NCBI RefSeq assembly: GCF_000327065.1
Contig: NC_019936.1
Coordinates: 2,373,001-2,437,000 of the forward strand
Source: Stutzerimonas stutzeri RCH2
GTDB lineage: Bacteria > Pseudomonadota > Gammaproteobacteria > Pseudomonadales > Pseudomonadaceae
Length of the DNA stretch: 64,000 bases
Direction: 5' to 3'
Shown: in pieces, positions 36,104 through 47,312 of the stretch
Numbering within the stretch: the first letter of the stretch is position 1
Layout: each line of letters starts with the position of its first letter
Program-made: the position numbers and the translations under genes
Notes under the pieces: generated by a model
Seen by the model: the letters and a program-made list of their open reading frames with translations, nothing else
The model's database searches: none
Told to the model about the DNA's origin: nothing

Positions 36104-39100
36104 TCAGCCCCTCGGTTTGCGCATCAGCCGATAGACAGCCGGGATCACGAAGAGCGAGAGCAGTGGCGCACTCAGCATTCCGCCGACCATGGGCGCAGCA
36201 ATACGACTCATCACCTCGCTACCGGTACCGGCACCCAGCAGGATCGGCAACAACCCGGCGACGATCACTGCGACAGTCATGGCCTTGGGACGCACACGCT
36301 GCACCGCACCTTCTCGGATGGCATCGCACAGTGCTGCCTCATCGTGCAGCCCGTCGCGCTGCCGTTCGGCCCAGGCATTCTTCAGATACAACAGCATGAT
36401 TACGCCAAACTCCGCGGCGACGCCGGCCAGCGCAATAAAGCCAACGCCAGTGGCCACCGACAGGTTGTAGCCCATCAGGTAAAGGAACCAGACGCCACCC
36501 GTCAGCGCGAAAGGCAGCGTGAGCATGATCAGCACGGCCTCGTCGAGGCGACTGAAGGTCAGGTACAGCAGTACGAAGATGATCAGCAAGGTGGCCGGCA
36601 CGACCAGCTTGAGTCGCTCGTTGGCACGTTCGAGAAATTCGAATTGCCCCGAATAGCTCAGGCTCATGCCGGGAGGCAAGGCGACATCGGCGCTGATCGC
36701 CCCCCGCAGGTCGGCGACGACCGAAGCGATGTCGCGACCGCGGACGTCCACGTATACCCACCCGGCCAACCGAGCGTTTTCGCTACGCAGCATTGGCGGG
36801 CCGTCGCTGACCCGTACCCGTGCCACACTGCCCAGGGTGATCTGGCTGCCTTGCGGCGTCAGAATGGGCAACTCCTCCAGCGCCTGGGGCGTGTCCCGCC
36901 ATTCTCGCGGATAGCGCACACTGATGGGGTAGCGCGCCAGCCCCTCGACGGTTTCACCGACGGTTTCGCCGCCGATGGCGCTGGAGACGATGGATTGCAC
37001 ATCGGCGATATTGAGGCCATAGCGCGCCGCATCTCGGCGGTCGATATCGATATCGATGTAGCGCCCGCCGACCAGGCGCTCGGCCAGCGCCGAGCTGACA
37101 CCCGGAACGCGCTTGGCAACCGCTTCCACCTGCTGACTGACACGGTCGATCTCTTCCAGGTTGGCGCCGGCAACCTTCACCCCGATCGGGCTCTTGATGC
37201 CGGTGGCAAGCATGTCGATACGGTTGCGAATCGGCGGTATCCAGATATTGGTCAGGCCCGGGACCTGCACAGCCCTGTCCAGCTCATCGACCAGCTTCTC
37301 CGGCGTCATGCCGGCGCGCCATTGCTCGCGCGGCTTGAAACGGATGGTGGTCTCGAACATTTCCAGCGGCGCCGGGTCAGTGGCCGACTCGGCACGCCCC
37401 GCCTTGCCGAACACCGTTTCGACTTCCGGTACCGTGCGGATCATCCGGTCGGTCTGCTGCAGCAGCTGGGCTGCCTTCTGTGCCGACAGGCCCGGCAGCG
37501 CCGAAGGCATGTAGAGCAGATCGCCCTCGTCCATGGGCGGAAGAAACTCACCTCCGAGGCGCGACATCGGCCACAGCGTGGTAGCCAGGACCAGCACGGC
37601 TACCGCAATGGTGGTCTTCGGGTGGTCGAGAACGGTGTTCAATGCGGGGCGATAGACCCGGATCAGCCCGCGATTGAGTGGATTACGCGCCTCGTCCGGC
37701 AACTTGCCGCGAATCCAGTAGCCCATCAATACCGGCACCAGCGTCACCGAAAGCCCGGCCGCGGCCGCCATTGCGTAAGTCTTGGTAAACGCCAGCGGTC
37801 CGAACAGACGCCCTTCTTGTGCCTCGAGGGTGAATACCGGGATGAACGACAGCGTGATGATCAGCAGGCAGAAGAACAGCGCAGGACCGACCTCCTCTGC
37901 TGCGCTGGTCATCACTCGCCAGTGCTCATCGCCTGCCAGCGCCCTGCCGGGATTGGCGTGGCGCCAGGCCTCAGCCTTCTTGTGCGCGTTCTCGATCATC
38001 ACCACCGCGGCATCAACCATCGCGCCAATGGCGATGGCGATCCCGCCGAGCGACATGATGTTGGCGTTGATGCCCTGGTAACGCATCACGGCGAAGGCGA
38101 TCAGAATCCCGATGGGCAGCGAGACGATGGCCACCAGCGATGAACGCAGGTGCCAGAGGAAGATGCCGCACACCAGCGCGACGACGATAAATTCCTCCAG
38201 CAGCTTGAAGCTGAGGTTCTCCACCGCGCGATCGATCAGCTGGCTGCGGTCGTAGGTGGTGACGATCTCGACCCCCTTCGGCAGGCTGCGCTTCAGCTCC
38301 TCGAGCTTGCCGTGCACGGCGGCAAGCGTTTCCCGTGCATTCTTGCCGCTTCGCAGGATGACCACGCCGCCAACGGTTTCCCCCTCCCCATCGAGTTCGG
38401 CGATACCCCGACGCATTTCCGGACCAAGCTGCACATGCGCGACATCACCAAGCGTGATCGGCACGCCCTTGGCGCTGAGCTGCAGAGGAATCTGCCGGAA
38501 ATCATCAAGGGTCTGCAGGTAACCCGAGGCGCGCACCATGTATTCAGTCTCAGCCAGCTCCAGCACGGCACCGCCGGTTTCCTGGTTGGCCATGCCGATG
38601 GCCTCGATCACCTGAGCCTGGGTTACTGCAAGGCTGGCCATCTTCAATGGATCGAGCACGACCTGGTACTGCTTGACCATGCCACCGATGGTCGCCACTT
38701 CAGCCACGTTTGGCAGCGTGATCAGTTCGTACTTGAGAAACCAGTCCTGCAGGCTGCGCAGTTGCGCCAGATCGTGCCGGCCGCTGCGGTCGACCAGCGC
38801 GTACTGAAAGATCCAGCCGACCCCGGTGGCATCGGGCCCGAGTGATGGCTTGGCGCTGGCCGGCAGGCGACTCTGGACCTGGCTCAGATACTCCAGCACC
38901 CGCGAGCGCGCCCAGTAGAGGTCGGTGCCGTCCTCGAAAAGTACATAGACGAAGCTGTCGCCGAAGAACGAATAGCCTCGCACGGTCTTCGCGCCGGGCA
39001 CCGAGAGCATCGTCGTGGTCAGCGGGTAGGTCACCTGGTTCTCGACGATCTGCGGTGCCTGCCCCGGATAGGGCGTGCGAATGATGACCTGCACATCGGA

Positions 39101-39226
39101 GAGGTCTGGCAGCGCATCGATTGGCGTGGTTCGTATCGCCCAGACCCCAACGGCAGTCATCAGCAGGGTCGCCAGCAGCACGAGAAAGCGGTTCAGCACG
39201 GACCAGCGGATCAACGCGGCAATCAT
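36104..39226 (-). CDS. cusA: Heavy-metal RND efflux pump, CusA type
   Basis: 1040 residues, the inner-membrane proton-driven pump of a tripartite Cu(I)/Ag(I) exporter. Two repeats of six helices flank large periplasmic loops. The N-terminus ([37 protein letters not shown]) and [16 protein letters not shown] are typical of HME-RND pumps. Periplasmic methionines ([15 protein letters not shown]) fit copper/silver rather than zinc. Its start overlaps the cusB stop by ATGA. Confidence 0.93.
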   Translation of the reverse strand: MIAALIRWSVLNRFLVLLATLLMTAVGVWAIRTTPIDALPDLSDVQVIIRTPYPGQAPQIVENQVTYPLTTTMLSVPGAKTVRGYSFFGDSFVYVLFEDGTDLYWARSRVLEYLSQVQSRLPASAKPSLGPDATGVGWIFQYALVDRSGRHDLAQLRSLQDWFLKYELITLPNVAEVATIGGMVKQYQVVLDPLKMASLAVTQAQVIEAIGMANQETGGAVLELAETEYMVRASGYLQTLDDFRQIPLQLSAKGVPITLGDVAHVQLGPEMRRGIAELDGEGETVGGVVILRSGKNARETLAAVHGKLEELKRSLPKGVEIVTTYDRSQLIDRAVENLSFKLLEEFIVVALVCGIFLWHLRSSLVAIVSLPIGILIAFAVMRYQGINANIMSLGGIAIAIGAMVDAAVVMIENAHKKAEAWRHANPGRALAGDEHWRVMTSAAEEVGPALFFCLLIITLSFIPVFTLEAQEGRLFGPLAFTKTYAMAAAAGLSVTLVPVLMGYWIRGKLPDEARNPLNRGLIRVYRPALNTVLDHPKTTIAVAVLVLATTLWPMSRLGGEFLPPMDEGDLLYMPSALPGLSAQKAAQLLQQTDRMIRTVPEVETVFGKAGRAESATDPAPLEMFETTIRFKPREQWRAGMTPEKLVDELDRAVQVPGLTNIWIPPIRNRIDMLATGIKSPIGVKVAGANLEEIDRVSQQVEAVAKRVPGVSSALAERLVGGRYIDIDIDRRDAARYGLNIADVQSIVSSAIGGETVGETVEGLARYPISVRYPREWRDTPQALEELPILTPQGSQITLGSVARVRVSDGPPMLRSENARLAGWVYVDVRGRDIASVVADLRGAISADVALPPGMSLSYSGQFEFLERANERLKLVVPATLLIIFVLLYLTFSRLDEAVLIMLTLPFALTGGVWFLYLMGYNLSVATGVGFIALAGVAAEFGVIMLLYLKNAWAERQRDGLHDEAALCDAIREGAVQRVRPKAMTVAVIVAGLLPILLGAGTGSEVMSRIAAPMVGGMLSAPLLSLFVIPAVYRLMRKPRG

Positions 39227-40710
39227 GGCTGCTTCTCCATGAGCTGAACGCGCTCGATCAACAAGCCCTGATCGGTTTCCCGCACGGCAAAACGAATCCG
39301 GTCCTGCGCCTGAACACCGCGCAGCAACTCCGAGTCGGCCACCGCGAAGCTCATCGTCATGCCCGGCATCCCCAGCGTATGGAATGGCCCGTGGGCGATC
39401 TTCAGCCGGTTTTCGCTCAGCGCAAGAACGCGGCCTTCGGATTCATGCAGCGCCGGTGCTATCTGCGCATGATCGTGCGCATGCCCCGTATCGCCGGTAG
39501 CCGGTGACGCCACGATTCCACGCAGGCTGGCTTCCGAATCCAGCAGGAACTGCCCGGAGGCCACTACCTGTTGCCCCTCTTCGAGGCCTGCGACGATGGC
39601 GGTCTGATTTCCGCTGTCGCGGCCCGTTTCGACCTCTACCGGCCGGTAACGCCCGCCCGCCTCGGCGAGCATTACCAGGCTGCGCCGGCCGGTTCGGATC
39701 ACGGCCTCGCTGGGAATCAGCAGAACCGAAGTGTCGTCTGCGCCCTTCAAGGTTGCCTGCGCCGTCAGCCCGGGCCTCAGCAGGCCTTGCGGATTGGGCA
39801 GCTGCACGCGCACGCGCAGGGTACGGCTGGCGGCATTGGCCTCCGGCAGCACGGCAGTGATGGTGCCTTCGATGCGCTCTCCAGGCATGGCCGGCAGGCG
39901 CGCTGTAGCTCGTTGCCCTACGCGTATCCCTGTGCTCTGCGCCTCCGGCACGGCGACTTCCAGCCAGACGCTGTCCAGACCATTGATCCGCGCCAGCGGC
40001 GCGCCGGCCGCAAGGCTCATGCCCTCACGCACGTCCAGCTCCTGCAGCACGCCGGCAATGGGTGTGGAGATGGTGATCGAAGCACTGACCTTTCCAGTGC
40101 GTTCAAGCTGGCTGATGGTCGCGGCTGGCATTCCGGCCAGGCGCAGCCGCTGGCGGGCGGCCTCCAGCAGTGCCGGTTCGCCAATACGGCGCAGCGCCAG
40201 ATATTCCTCCTGGGCGGCCGACCACTCGGGAATCAGCAGATCGGCCAGCGGGGTGCCCTTGTCGAGCAGATCACCCGGCGCATGATGGTAGACGCGCTCG
40301 ACGAAGCCACCCGCCCGGACCTGAACCACTGCCACGTCGCGCGCGTTGTATTCGAGTACGCCAACCGCTTCGATCTGGCTGGCCAATTGCCCGCGCGTCA
40401 CTGATGCCAGGCGCACGCCAAGGTTCTGCGTGATGCCTGCATCGATGTTGATGGCTGCCGCGTCGCCATCCTCGCCGGCGTAACGTGGCACCAGATCCAT
40501 ATCCATGAATGGCGATTTGCCCGGTTTATCGAAGCGATGCTGCGGCACCATCGGATCGTACCAGTACAACACCTGGGCCTGGCTTGCGACGGCTGGCTCC
40601 AGATGCTCTGCGCCGTGCTCATTCTGACTGGCAAGCCAGTAGCCGGCAGCGCCACCGAGCAGCGCTGTCAGGGCGGCCAAGCTGAGGTTTGCGAACGTAT
40701 TCCGGCTCAT
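39223..40710 (-). CDS. cusB: RND periplasmic adaptor CusB with fused CusF domain
   Basis: 495 residues. An N-terminal anchor is followed by a heavy-metal-binding segment ([27 protein letters not shown]), the lipoyl and alpha-helical hairpin domains, and beta-barrel domains of membrane-fusion proteins. The last ~75 residues form a CusF-like domain with the copper ligands in [11 protein letters not shown]. In E. coli CusF is a separate protein that hands Cu(I) to CusB; here it is covalently attached. Both ends overlap neighbours by 4 nt. Confidence 0.92.
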   Translation of the reverse strand: MSRNTFANLSLAALTALLGGAAGYWLASQNEHGAEHLEPAVASQAQVLYWYDPMVPQHRFDKPGKSPFMDMDLVPRYAGEDGDAAAINIDAGITQNLGVRLASVTRGQLASQIEAVGVLEYNARDVAVVQVRAGGFVERVYHHAPGDLLDKGTPLADLLIPEWSAAQEEYLALRRIGEPALLEAARQRLRLAGMPAATISQLERTGKVSASITISTPIAGVLQELDVREGMSLAAGAPLARINGLDSVWLEVAVPEAQSTGIRVGQRATARLPAMPGERIEGTITAVLPEANAASRTLRVRVQLPNPQGLLRPGLTAQATLKGADDTSVLLIPSEAVIRTGRRSLVMLAEAGGRYRPVEVETGRDSGNQTAIVAGLEEGQQVVASGQFLLDSEASLRGIVASPATGDTGHAHDHAQIAPALHESEGRVLALSENRLKIAHGPFHTLGMPGMTMSFAVADSELLRGVQAQDRIRFAVRETDQGLLIERVQLMEKQP

Positions 40711-41960
40711 TTGGCTTCTCCGTAGGCGAGGTGCAGCCGAGATGCGGCGATGGCCACCAATCCCTGCAGGTCGATCTGTTTCAGGCGGGTTTCAATCAGC
40801 TCATTGCGTGCGCCGAGTACCGCCTCCAGGTCATTGCTGCCGGCCCGGTAGCCAGCCATGGCCAGTTCGGTCTTTTCTCGCGCAAGAGGCAGCAGCACTT
40901 CTTCGTTTCGCTGCTGGGCGCGCTGCAGGCGATCCAGTTCAGCCAGCTCCACGTCGAGCTGCTCGGCGAATTCACGCACCATGGCTTCTCGCTCGGCCTC
41001 CAGCTGGTCGAGCTCCGCATAGCGCGCCGCGATCCGCGGGTTCTGCCGCGACCGCTGGAACACTGGCAGATCGAAGCTGAATTGAAGATTGACCATATCG
41101 CCGTACTCGCGACCGCGCTTGAGGTAGCTGACCTCCCAGCTCCAGTCGATCTGCTTCTCGGCGGTCGCCTCGCGAATGCGTGCGCGGGCCTCTTCGGTCA
41201 TCGGTGCATAGGCGCTCAGCTGAGGATGGCTGACGACGCGGCGGTTCAATTGATCGTGCTCGATCGTCCACCGTGGCGGCTCACCGCGCAGCGGCTGGTT
41301 ACCATCCTCGCCAACCCAGCGCACCAGCGCCGCGCGGGCCTGACGATATTGCTGGTGCAGTTCGTCCTGGCGCTCCGCCAGAAGCGCTGCTTGCTGCCTT
41401 GCGGTGACACTGTCGGTCAGTTGCCCTCTCCCGCCGGCGATACGTGCCCGAATCGCTTCGCCGAGCAGGCGGTTTTCCTCGAACAGCTCGTCGAAGAGCT
41501 GAATCTTGCGCTCCACGGAGTGGGTAGCGATCCACGCCTGGGCCGCCGCCAGATGCACCCTGAGCATTTCGACTTCGCGCGCCGCATCGGCGCGTCCGAT
41601 AGCGGCGTGGGCTACATCGGTACGCGCCTTGCGCTTGTCGCGATTCGGTACTTCTTGCATCAGGCCAACCATGCGCATGGTCATGCCATCGTCGGTGAGG
41701 CTCCAGCGCTCAGCACCCTCGATGGGCAGGTTCTGCACGCCGAGCAGCAGCTTCGGGTCCGGTAGCTCACCTGCCGCAACGGCTTCGCTGCGCGCTGCGC
41801 TCAACCTGGATGCCTCGGCACGCAAAGATGGTGCTTGCAGCTGTGCAAGGTTGAGGGCGTCGTCGAAGGTCAGGCCCGTAGCGGCGACTGGCCAGGCGAA
41901 TGCGCAAATGCACGCCAAGGCAGCGACGGGCCGATACTTCCCTATGAGTTGGAAGTTCAT
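40707..41960 (-). CDS. cusC: TolC-family outer-membrane channel, CusC type
   Basis: 417 residues from the ATG at 41960 (GAGGAA upstream); an ATG at 41987 lacks a site. A signal peptide ends near WPVAATG. The body consists of two repeats of long helices with strand insertions; LTFDDALNLAQLQAPSLRAE starts the first OEP repeat. It should complete the CusCBA channel across the outer membrane. It is the first gene of the three-gene operon. Confidence 0.87.
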   Translation of the reverse strand: MNFQLIGKYRPVAALACICAFAWPVAATGLTFDDALNLAQLQAPSLRAEASRLSAARSEAVAAGELPDPKLLLGVQNLPIEGAERWSLTDDGMTMRMVGLMQEVPNRDKRKARTDVAHAAIGRADAAREVEMLRVHLAAAQAWIATHSVERKIQLFDELFEENRLLGEAIRARIAGGRGQLTDSVTARQQAALLAERQDELHQQYRQARAALVRWVGEDGNQPLRGEPPRWTIEHDQLNRRVVSHPQLSAYAPMTEEARARIREATAEKQIDWSWEVSYLKRGREYGDMVNLQFSFDLPVFQRSRQNPRIAARYAELDQLEAEREAMVREFAEQLDVELAELDRLQRAQQRNEEVLLPLAREKTELAMAGYRAGSNDLEAVLGARNELIETRLKQIDLQGLVAIAASRLHLAYGEAK

Positions 41961-42051
41961 GGATTGGATTCCTCGATATTCCTGCATGCCGCAACGGCAT
42001 GCTTACAGCGCCTCACGCACGGATGCGGGGCGAGTCAGGTCAGCGAAGGAA

Positions 42052-42396
42052 TCAGTGACGCGGTGGGCGCCAGACATCGGCGCCGGAACGGGTAGGAAAA
42101 AACTCGGAATGGCTCACGACGAGCAATGGCACCGAAGCGCCAAGACCCGGCTTGAGTACGGTGGACTGCAGCATGCTGCCGGACTTGCACTGATGGCCGC
42201 TTTCACACGAGGGGTTTCCATCGTGCGTATGTTCGTCGTCATCCTGCGTCACGAGCAAATGCCCAGCGTGCTCGGACACCTGCGAATCATCCTGCATCTG
42301 GCACGGCTCCGCGCTCAGCTCCAGTGCCGCCATCCCGGTAACGGGAAGCGCAACGCTGATCAGCAGGACGAGAAACAGACGCAGATAGGCTTTCAT
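42052..42396 (-). CDS. Small secreted Cys/His-rich protein next to the cus operon
   Basis: 114 residues. A signal sequence (LRLFLVLLISVALPVTGMAA) is followed by a Cys-, His- and Asp-rich region (EPCQMQDDS, DDDEHTHDGNPSCESGHQCKSG) that could bind metal, then a hydrophobic stretch and the C-terminal VWRPPRH. Proteins of this appearance often precede cusCBA-type operons in Pseudomonas. A periplasmic copper-binding or protective role is a reasonable guess but not demonstrated. Confidence 0.65.
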   Translation of the reverse strand: MKAYLRLFLVLLISVALPVTGMAALELSAEPCQMQDDSQVSEHAGHLLVTQDDDEHTHDGNPSCESGHQCKSGSMLQSTVLKPGLGASVPLLVVSHSEFFPTRSGADVWRPPRH

Positions 42397-42446
42397 GGAG
42401 AGCAGTCTAACCGCCTGGTGTCTTCGGAAACTTGATCCAGATCGTC

Positions 42447-44144
42447 TCAGACCTCATTCGACCCATCCGTTCCGTCGCCGCTCAGCAGATGACTGAGCAC
42501 AGAACGCATCTTTCCAGGTTTGACCGGCTTGTTCAGCACCGGCACGCCAACGCCTTGCAATTGGCGCCGGCATTGATCGCTGCGATCGGCGGTGATCATC
42601 ACCACCGGCAGTCGCGTGGAAAAACGTGCTCGCAGTGCCAGCACGACGTCCCAGCCAGTGCTGCCATGGTCAAGGTGATAGTCCGCAAGAATCGCATCCG
42701 GAGCGACGCCCCCCAGCGCCGCAATCGCGGTTTGCTCGTCGGTCGCAGTCACCACCGTACAGCCCCACTGTTCGAGCAGCGCCGCCATGCTGTGCAGAAT
42801 GCTGGTTTCGTTATCAATCACCAAAAGGCGCCGGCCGGGCAAGGGGTCACCGAGCTGAGGGGCGATCACCGGTGTGACGGCGCTGCGTGGCGGTACTGTC
42901 GCGGCCATGGGTACATCGATACTGAACACCGAGCCGCGCCCAGGGCGGGAGCGCACCAGCACGCGGTAGTCCAGCATGTTGGCGATACGGTCGACGATTG
43001 CCAGTCCTAAACCGACGCCGCTGCGTTCTGCCGCGCGGCTGACACCAAGCTGGTTGAATTCGAGGAAGATCGAATGCAGGTCCTCTTCCGGAATGCCACG
43101 GCCGGTGTCCCACACCTCGATACGCAACATGTCGCCACGCTTGCGCGCGCCCAGCAGCACGCCACCGGCATCGGTATAGCGGCAGGCATTGCTCAGCAGG
43201 TTGCGCAGAATCCGCGTCAGCAAGCGGAAATCGCAGCTGATGGCGCAACGCGGCAGGTAATGCGACAGCTGCAGGCCCTTCGCCGCAGCGACCGGCTGGA
43301 ACTCGGAGATCAGCGGCAGCAGGATGTCGTCAAGCGAATAGGCATCGATGTCGGGTTTGATGGCGGCCTGATCAAGCTTGGAAATATCGAGCAGATCGGT
43401 AAGCAGATCCTCGGCGCCCTCCAGCGCCAGATGCGCCCGCTCCACCAGATGCAGCTCACTCTGCGGCAGCTGGCGTTCACGCAAGGTCGAGATCAACAGG
43501 CGTGCCGCGTTGAGCGGCTGCAGCAGGTCGTGGCTGGCAGCAGCGAGGTATTTGTCCTTGCTCAGATTGGCCGCTTCCGCCGCATCACGAGCCTCGCGCA
43601 ATTCGCAGGTACGCTCGGCGACGCGCTGCTCCAGCTCTTCGTTGAGCTGCAACAGGCGCAACTGCGCCAGCTTGCGCTCGGTTACATCGGCGACGAAGCC
43701 CTCCACCAGGCCGTCTTCGTCGGGCTTGAGCAGCAGGTTCATGATCACGTAGATGGCACTGCCATCCTTGCGGCGTAGGCGCGTCTCGTAGCCGAACAGC
43801 CCGTTCTGCTGACTCAACGTATGGCGAATCTGGCGCAATTCCTCCTCACCGCCGATGAACAGGTGATGGGACAGATCGGTCAGGGTCCACAGTGCGTCTT
43901 CCGCGGTTTCGTAGCCAAGCATGCGCGCAAGCGCCGGGTTGGCGGCTCGGATGCCTTCCTGCAGGCTGGCCTGGAAGATGCCGTGCACGGCGTGCTCGAA
44001 CAGCCATTTGTAGCGATTGCGCTCGGCTTCGAGCTCCTCCAGCCGTGCCACCAGCTCCGGATAGTGGCTCTTGCGCGCGGAGTGACTACCGAAACCGAGT
44101 AGCTGCGTCAGCGCCTGATGCTGGTCATCAGAGGGCTTCGGCAT
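42447..44144 (-). CDS. ercS: PAS-domain hybrid histidine kinase, ErcS type
   Basis: 565 residues. A PAS domain (about 40-155) ends in FVADVTERK; a coiled coil leads to the dimerisation domain with the phospho-acceptor histidine in AAASHDLLQPLNAARLL; the ATP-binding domain has DTGRGIPEED and GVGLGLAIV; the C-terminal receiver has Asp in ILADYHLD. No membrane segment, so it is a cytoplasmic sensor. Position after ercA matches P. aeruginosa ercS, a member of the hierarchy controlling ethanol oxidation. It starts inside the end of ercA (17-nt overlap, GAGGT site). Confidence 0.85.
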   Translation of the reverse strand: MPKPSDDQHQALTQLLGFGSHSARKSHYPELVARLEELEAERNRYKWLFEHAVHGIFQASLQEGIRAANPALARMLGYETAEDALWTLTDLSHHLFIGGEEELRQIRHTLSQQNGLFGYETRLRRKDGSAIYVIMNLLLKPDEDGLVEGFVADVTERKLAQLRLLQLNEELEQRVAERTCELREARDAAEAANLSKDKYLAAASHDLLQPLNAARLLISTLRERQLPQSELHLVERAHLALEGAEDLLTDLLDISKLDQAAIKPDIDAYSLDDILLPLISEFQPVAAAKGLQLSHYLPRCAISCDFRLLTRILRNLLSNACRYTDAGGVLLGARKRGDMLRIEVWDTGRGIPEEDLHSIFLEFNQLGVSRAAERSGVGLGLAIVDRIANMLDYRVLVRSRPGRGSVFSIDVPMAATVPPRSAVTPVIAPQLGDPLPGRRLLVIDNETSILHSMAALLEQWGCTVVTATDEQTAIAALGGVAPDAILADYHLDHGSTGWDVVLALRARFSTRLPVVMITADRSDQCRRQLQGVGVPVLNKPVKPGKMRSVLSHLLSGDGTDGSNEV

Positions 44145-45291
44145 AGACGACCTCGACGTCCCGCTGCGTCGACGAGCGTGGATTGGTGAGAATGCAGGGA
44201 TCCTGCATGGCGTGCTGGGAGAGGAACGGGATATCTGAAAGATTCACGCCGTGCAGGCCAAGGGTCTCTCTGAAGCCGATCTGCTGTTTGAGATCGATCA
44301 GGTGCTGCACCAGGCGTTCACGCACCTGCCGGTGGCTCAGCCCGCGGGAGTCGATACCCAGAGTTTCGGCAACCATGCGGTAGCGATCCGGCGCGGCATC
44401 GTAATTGAACGCAACCACGTGCTCGACGAGGACGGCATTGCACACTCCGTGTGGCAGGTCGAGATAGCCGCCAAGGCTGTGGGACATGGCGTGTACCGCG
44501 CCAAGAATCGCATTGGAGAAGGCCAGCCCGGCCTGCATGCTGCCGAGCATGATCTGCTCGCGCAGGGCGATATCGGCCGGATTGGCGATCATCTGCACCA
44601 GATTGCCATTGATCAGCCGCATGGCTTCCAGGGCGTGGGGGTCGGTCAGCGGGCCGTGGCCAGTCGAAACGAAGGCCTCGATGGCATGCACCAGCGCATC
44701 GATGCCGGTACAGGCCGAAAGAAACGGGTCCATGCTCAGGGTGGTTTCCGGATCGATCAGCGATACATCCGGCACGGCAGCCTTGCTGACGATGGAGAAC
44801 TTCATCCGCTCCTGTTGATTGGAAATGATCACGAACTGCGAGACATCCGCCGACGTCCCGGCCGTGGTCGGAATCAGGATCAATGGCGGGCTGGGCACGC
44901 GCAGCGTGTCCACGCCTTCGAACTCGTAAATGTGACGGCCATGGGCTGCGACGATACCGATGCCCTTGGCGCAATCCATTGGACTGCCGCCGCCAACTGC
45001 AACGATGACGTTGCAGCCTTCGCTACGGTAAAGCTCGGCGCCGAGCATCACCTCTTCACATCGCGGGTTGGGGGATACGCCGGTGAACAGGCAATGCCCG
45101 ATGTTCTGGCGTTCAAGGCTGGCCTGCACGTCGGCTACCCACCCGGCATGAACCACGCCGGGGTCAGACACCAGCAATACCTTGCGTGCGCCGAAATTGG
45201 CGGCGCAATTGCCGACGCTATGCCGACAACCCGCACCGAAGATGATTTCAGGGGAGACAAACTTGCGCTGAAGGCTGATATTCGGGCTCAT
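44128..45291 (-). CDS. ercA: Iron-containing alcohol dehydrogenase-like protein ErcA
   Basis: 387 residues from the ATG at 45291 (a GTG lies one codon earlier). Family III alcohol dehydrogenase: NAD-binding VGGGSPMDCAKG and IPTTAGTSAD, metal ligands in GIDALVHAIEAFVS, VHAMSHSLGG and LPHGVCNAV. In P. aeruginosa the equivalent gene is needed for normal regulation of ethanol oxidation rather than as the main alcohol dehydrogenase. It overlaps the kinase gene, supporting a shared regulatory role. Confidence 0.87.
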   Translation of the reverse strand: MSPNISLQRKFVSPEIIFGAGCRHSVGNCAANFGARKVLLVSDPGVVHAGWVADVQASLERQNIGHCLFTGVSPNPRCEEVMLGAELYRSEGCNVIVAVGGGSPMDCAKGIGIVAAHGRHIYEFEGVDTLRVPSPPLILIPTTAGTSADVSQFVIISNQQERMKFSIVSKAAVPDVSLIDPETTLSMDPFLSACTGIDALVHAIEAFVSTGHGPLTDPHALEAMRLINGNLVQMIANPADIALREQIMLGSMQAGLAFSNAILGAVHAMSHSLGGYLDLPHGVCNAVLVEHVVAFNYDAAPDRYRMVAETLGIDSRGLSHRQVRERLVQHLIDLKQQIGFRETLGLHGVNLSDIPFLSQHAMQDPCILTNPRSSTQRDVEVVYAEAL

Positions 45292-45398
45292 CACTGCGGC
45301 CTTTTTATTTTTTGTAACAACTGGCGCAAGCCTACTGCATTACTCGGGCAATGCAATGCGCCGAATGGAGGGCGATTGCCCCCGTCTGGCGGAAAGGC

Positions 45399-47312
45399 CT
45401 ACAGCAGGCACTGATAGAAGCGCAATTCCCGCTCCAGCGCATCCGCAAGATTGGCAGCCTGGCGGAAGCCGTGGCGCTCGTCGGGATACAGCCGGTAGTC
45501 GACCGTGACTCCTCGGCTGCGCAGAGCCGCCACCATCGACTCGGTCTGCTCGGGCAGCACGACGGCGTCCTGTCCGCCCTGCAGGAAGATCACAGGGGCG
45601 TTTATGCGCTCGGCGTTATACAAAGGCGCACGCTCACGAAAACGCTCTGACACCAGCCGAGGATCGCCGATCAGCCAGTCAAGATAGTCACCCTCGAACT
45701 TGTGCGTCGCCCGACGCAAGGCCAGCGGATCGCTGACGCCATACAGGCTGGCTCCACCACGGAACAGATCAGTGGCGGCCAGCGCGCTCAGCGCGGTATA
45801 GCCGCCAGCGCTGGAACCGCGGATGAACACTCGCTGCGAGTCAATCTCCCCCTGCCCCACGAGTGCTCGAACCGCCTGGCAGGCATCTTCCACATCCACC
45901 ACGCCCCATTGCTCGCGCAGACGTTGCCGATAGGCGCGACCGAAGCCGCTGCTACCGCGGTAATTCACGTCGACCACGGCGAAACCGCGCTGGGTCCAGA
46001 ACTGGATGCGCGGATCGAATACCGGATAGCTCGCCGACGTCGGGCCGCCGTGGGCGAACACCACCAGCGGCGGCAATGTAGCGGTCGGACCATGGCAATG
46101 CGCATTGCGCGGCGGATAGAAGAAGGCATGGGCGACTTCATCACCTCCGGTCGCAAAACGCAGCGGTTGCGGACATGACAACTGATCGGTCACCAGTGGC
46201 ATCGCCCCACCAGCCAGAATCTGCAGCGCACCGCTGGCACGCTCGATAGCCAGGACAGCCGGAGTTCGCTCCGGCGAGCCGGCGATGCAGAACACATGGC
46301 TTTCGTTCGCGGAAAGCTGGCGGCAACGGGTGAACTCCGTGGCCAACTGGCGCTGGTCGCCGTTGTTAGCGTGTTCGAATAACCAGCCATAGCCGTCGAC
46401 CATATGGGTCAACAGCAGAGCGCCGTCGTGCAGCGGCAGATAGCTGCTGGTGCCCAGTTGCCAGGGCGCCGGGGCGCAATCGTAATCCCCGCACGCTTGC
46501 GCAAGGCTCGAAGGCCTCACCAGTTTTCCGTCCGCCTCGACCCACGGCTGCCAGAAGCCGGAACGGTCGCTTAGACAATGCAATCGACCATCGGCGGCAA
46601 AGCGCGGCTGCTGCAGGGATTCGCCGCCCGCGGCGCCAGCCAGGACCTGCCTGCCACCCCAACGCCCATCCGGCATGCGCGTGGCGACGCACAGACGCGT
46701 CGCTGTCCAGGGCTGCTCTGGCCTATCCCATTCGATCCAGGCCAGTCGCGTTCCGTCCGGACTGAGCACTGGAGACGAGTAGAAATCAGCACCTTCGACG
46801 AGAACCTCACGCCCGCCATCGGCAATGGTCAGGGAAACCAGACGATGCTCGACGCCCTCGGCGCCGTGGGATTCTTCCAGCGCGATAATCGCCTCAGCGT
46901 GCTGGTCATGCTGCAGATCGCCGTATCGACAGCCGGATCGATCAGTCAGCGCCACAGGATGTGCTGCCCCGCCGGTGGACTCGGTTGCCTGCAGATGGAT
47001 CTGCTGATCCTCCTCGTTGACGAAGGCGAGCCCCTCCGAGGTCAGACAGAACGCACCGCCGCCGTATTCGTAAACGCGGCTGCGGACCGAGAATCGCTCG
47101 GGTGTCAGGCAATGCGCATTGCCGCCCCGCCACAACCACAGCGTGCAACGCCCATGGGACGGGTCATATTCGATCCAGTACAGCCCACCGTGTCCGGCAC
47201 GCAGCTCGGCAAAGTCCCGGCTGGCCACCGCCGCGGCTTCGGCGCTCCAATCGCTGGGCCAGAAACCGTAGGGAATGCTGTCTGGAGTCGGACGGGTATT
47301 GGTGCAACTCAT
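45399..47312 (-). CDS. pqqH: Prolyl-oligopeptidase-like peptidase PqqH
   Basis: 637 residues from the ATG at 47312, which overlaps the pqqE stop (ATGA). The N-terminal two thirds form a beta-propeller; the C-terminal alpha/beta hydrolase has nucleophile RGSSAGGY, acid GGQDAVV and histidine PDERHGF. It corresponds to PA1990 (PqqH) of P. aeruginosa, a peptidase suggested to work in PQQ maturation, for example in trimming PqqA. No pqqF-like metalloprotease lies in this window. Confidence 0.88.
   Translation of the reverse strand: MSCTNTRPTPDSIPYGFWPSDWSAEAAAVASRDFAELRAGHGGLYWIEYDPSHGRCTLWLWRGGNAHCLTPERFSVRSRVYEYGGGAFCLTSEGLAFVNEEDQQIHLQATESTGGAAHPVALTDRSGCRYGDLQHDQHAEAIIALEESHGAEGVEHRLVSLTIADGGREVLVEGADFYSSPVLSPDGTRLAWIEWDRPEQPWTATRLCVATRMPDGRWGGRQVLAGAAGGESLQQPRFAADGRLHCLSDRSGFWQPWVEADGKLVRPSSLAQACGDYDCAPAPWQLGTSSYLPLHDGALLLTHMVDGYGWLFEHANNGDQRQLATEFTRCRQLSANESHVFCIAGSPERTPAVLAIERASGALQILAGGAMPLVTDQLSCPQPLRFATGGDEVAHAFFYPPRNAHCHGPTATLPPLVVFAHGGPTSASYPVFDPRIQFWTQRGFAVVDVNYRGSSGFGRAYRQRLREQWGVVDVEDACQAVRALVGQGEIDSQRVFIRGSSAGGYTALSALAATDLFRGGASLYGVSDPLALRRATHKFEGDYLDWLIGDPRLVSERFRERAPLYNAERINAPVIFLQGGQDAVVLPEQTESMVAALRSRGVTVDYRLYPDERHGFRQAANLADALERELRFYQCLL

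Noticed and set aside
36344..38143. 599-residue open frame antisense to cusA
   Set aside because: Composition is dominated by Gln, Arg, His and Asp typical of reversed coding DNA, and cusA is intact on the opposite strand.
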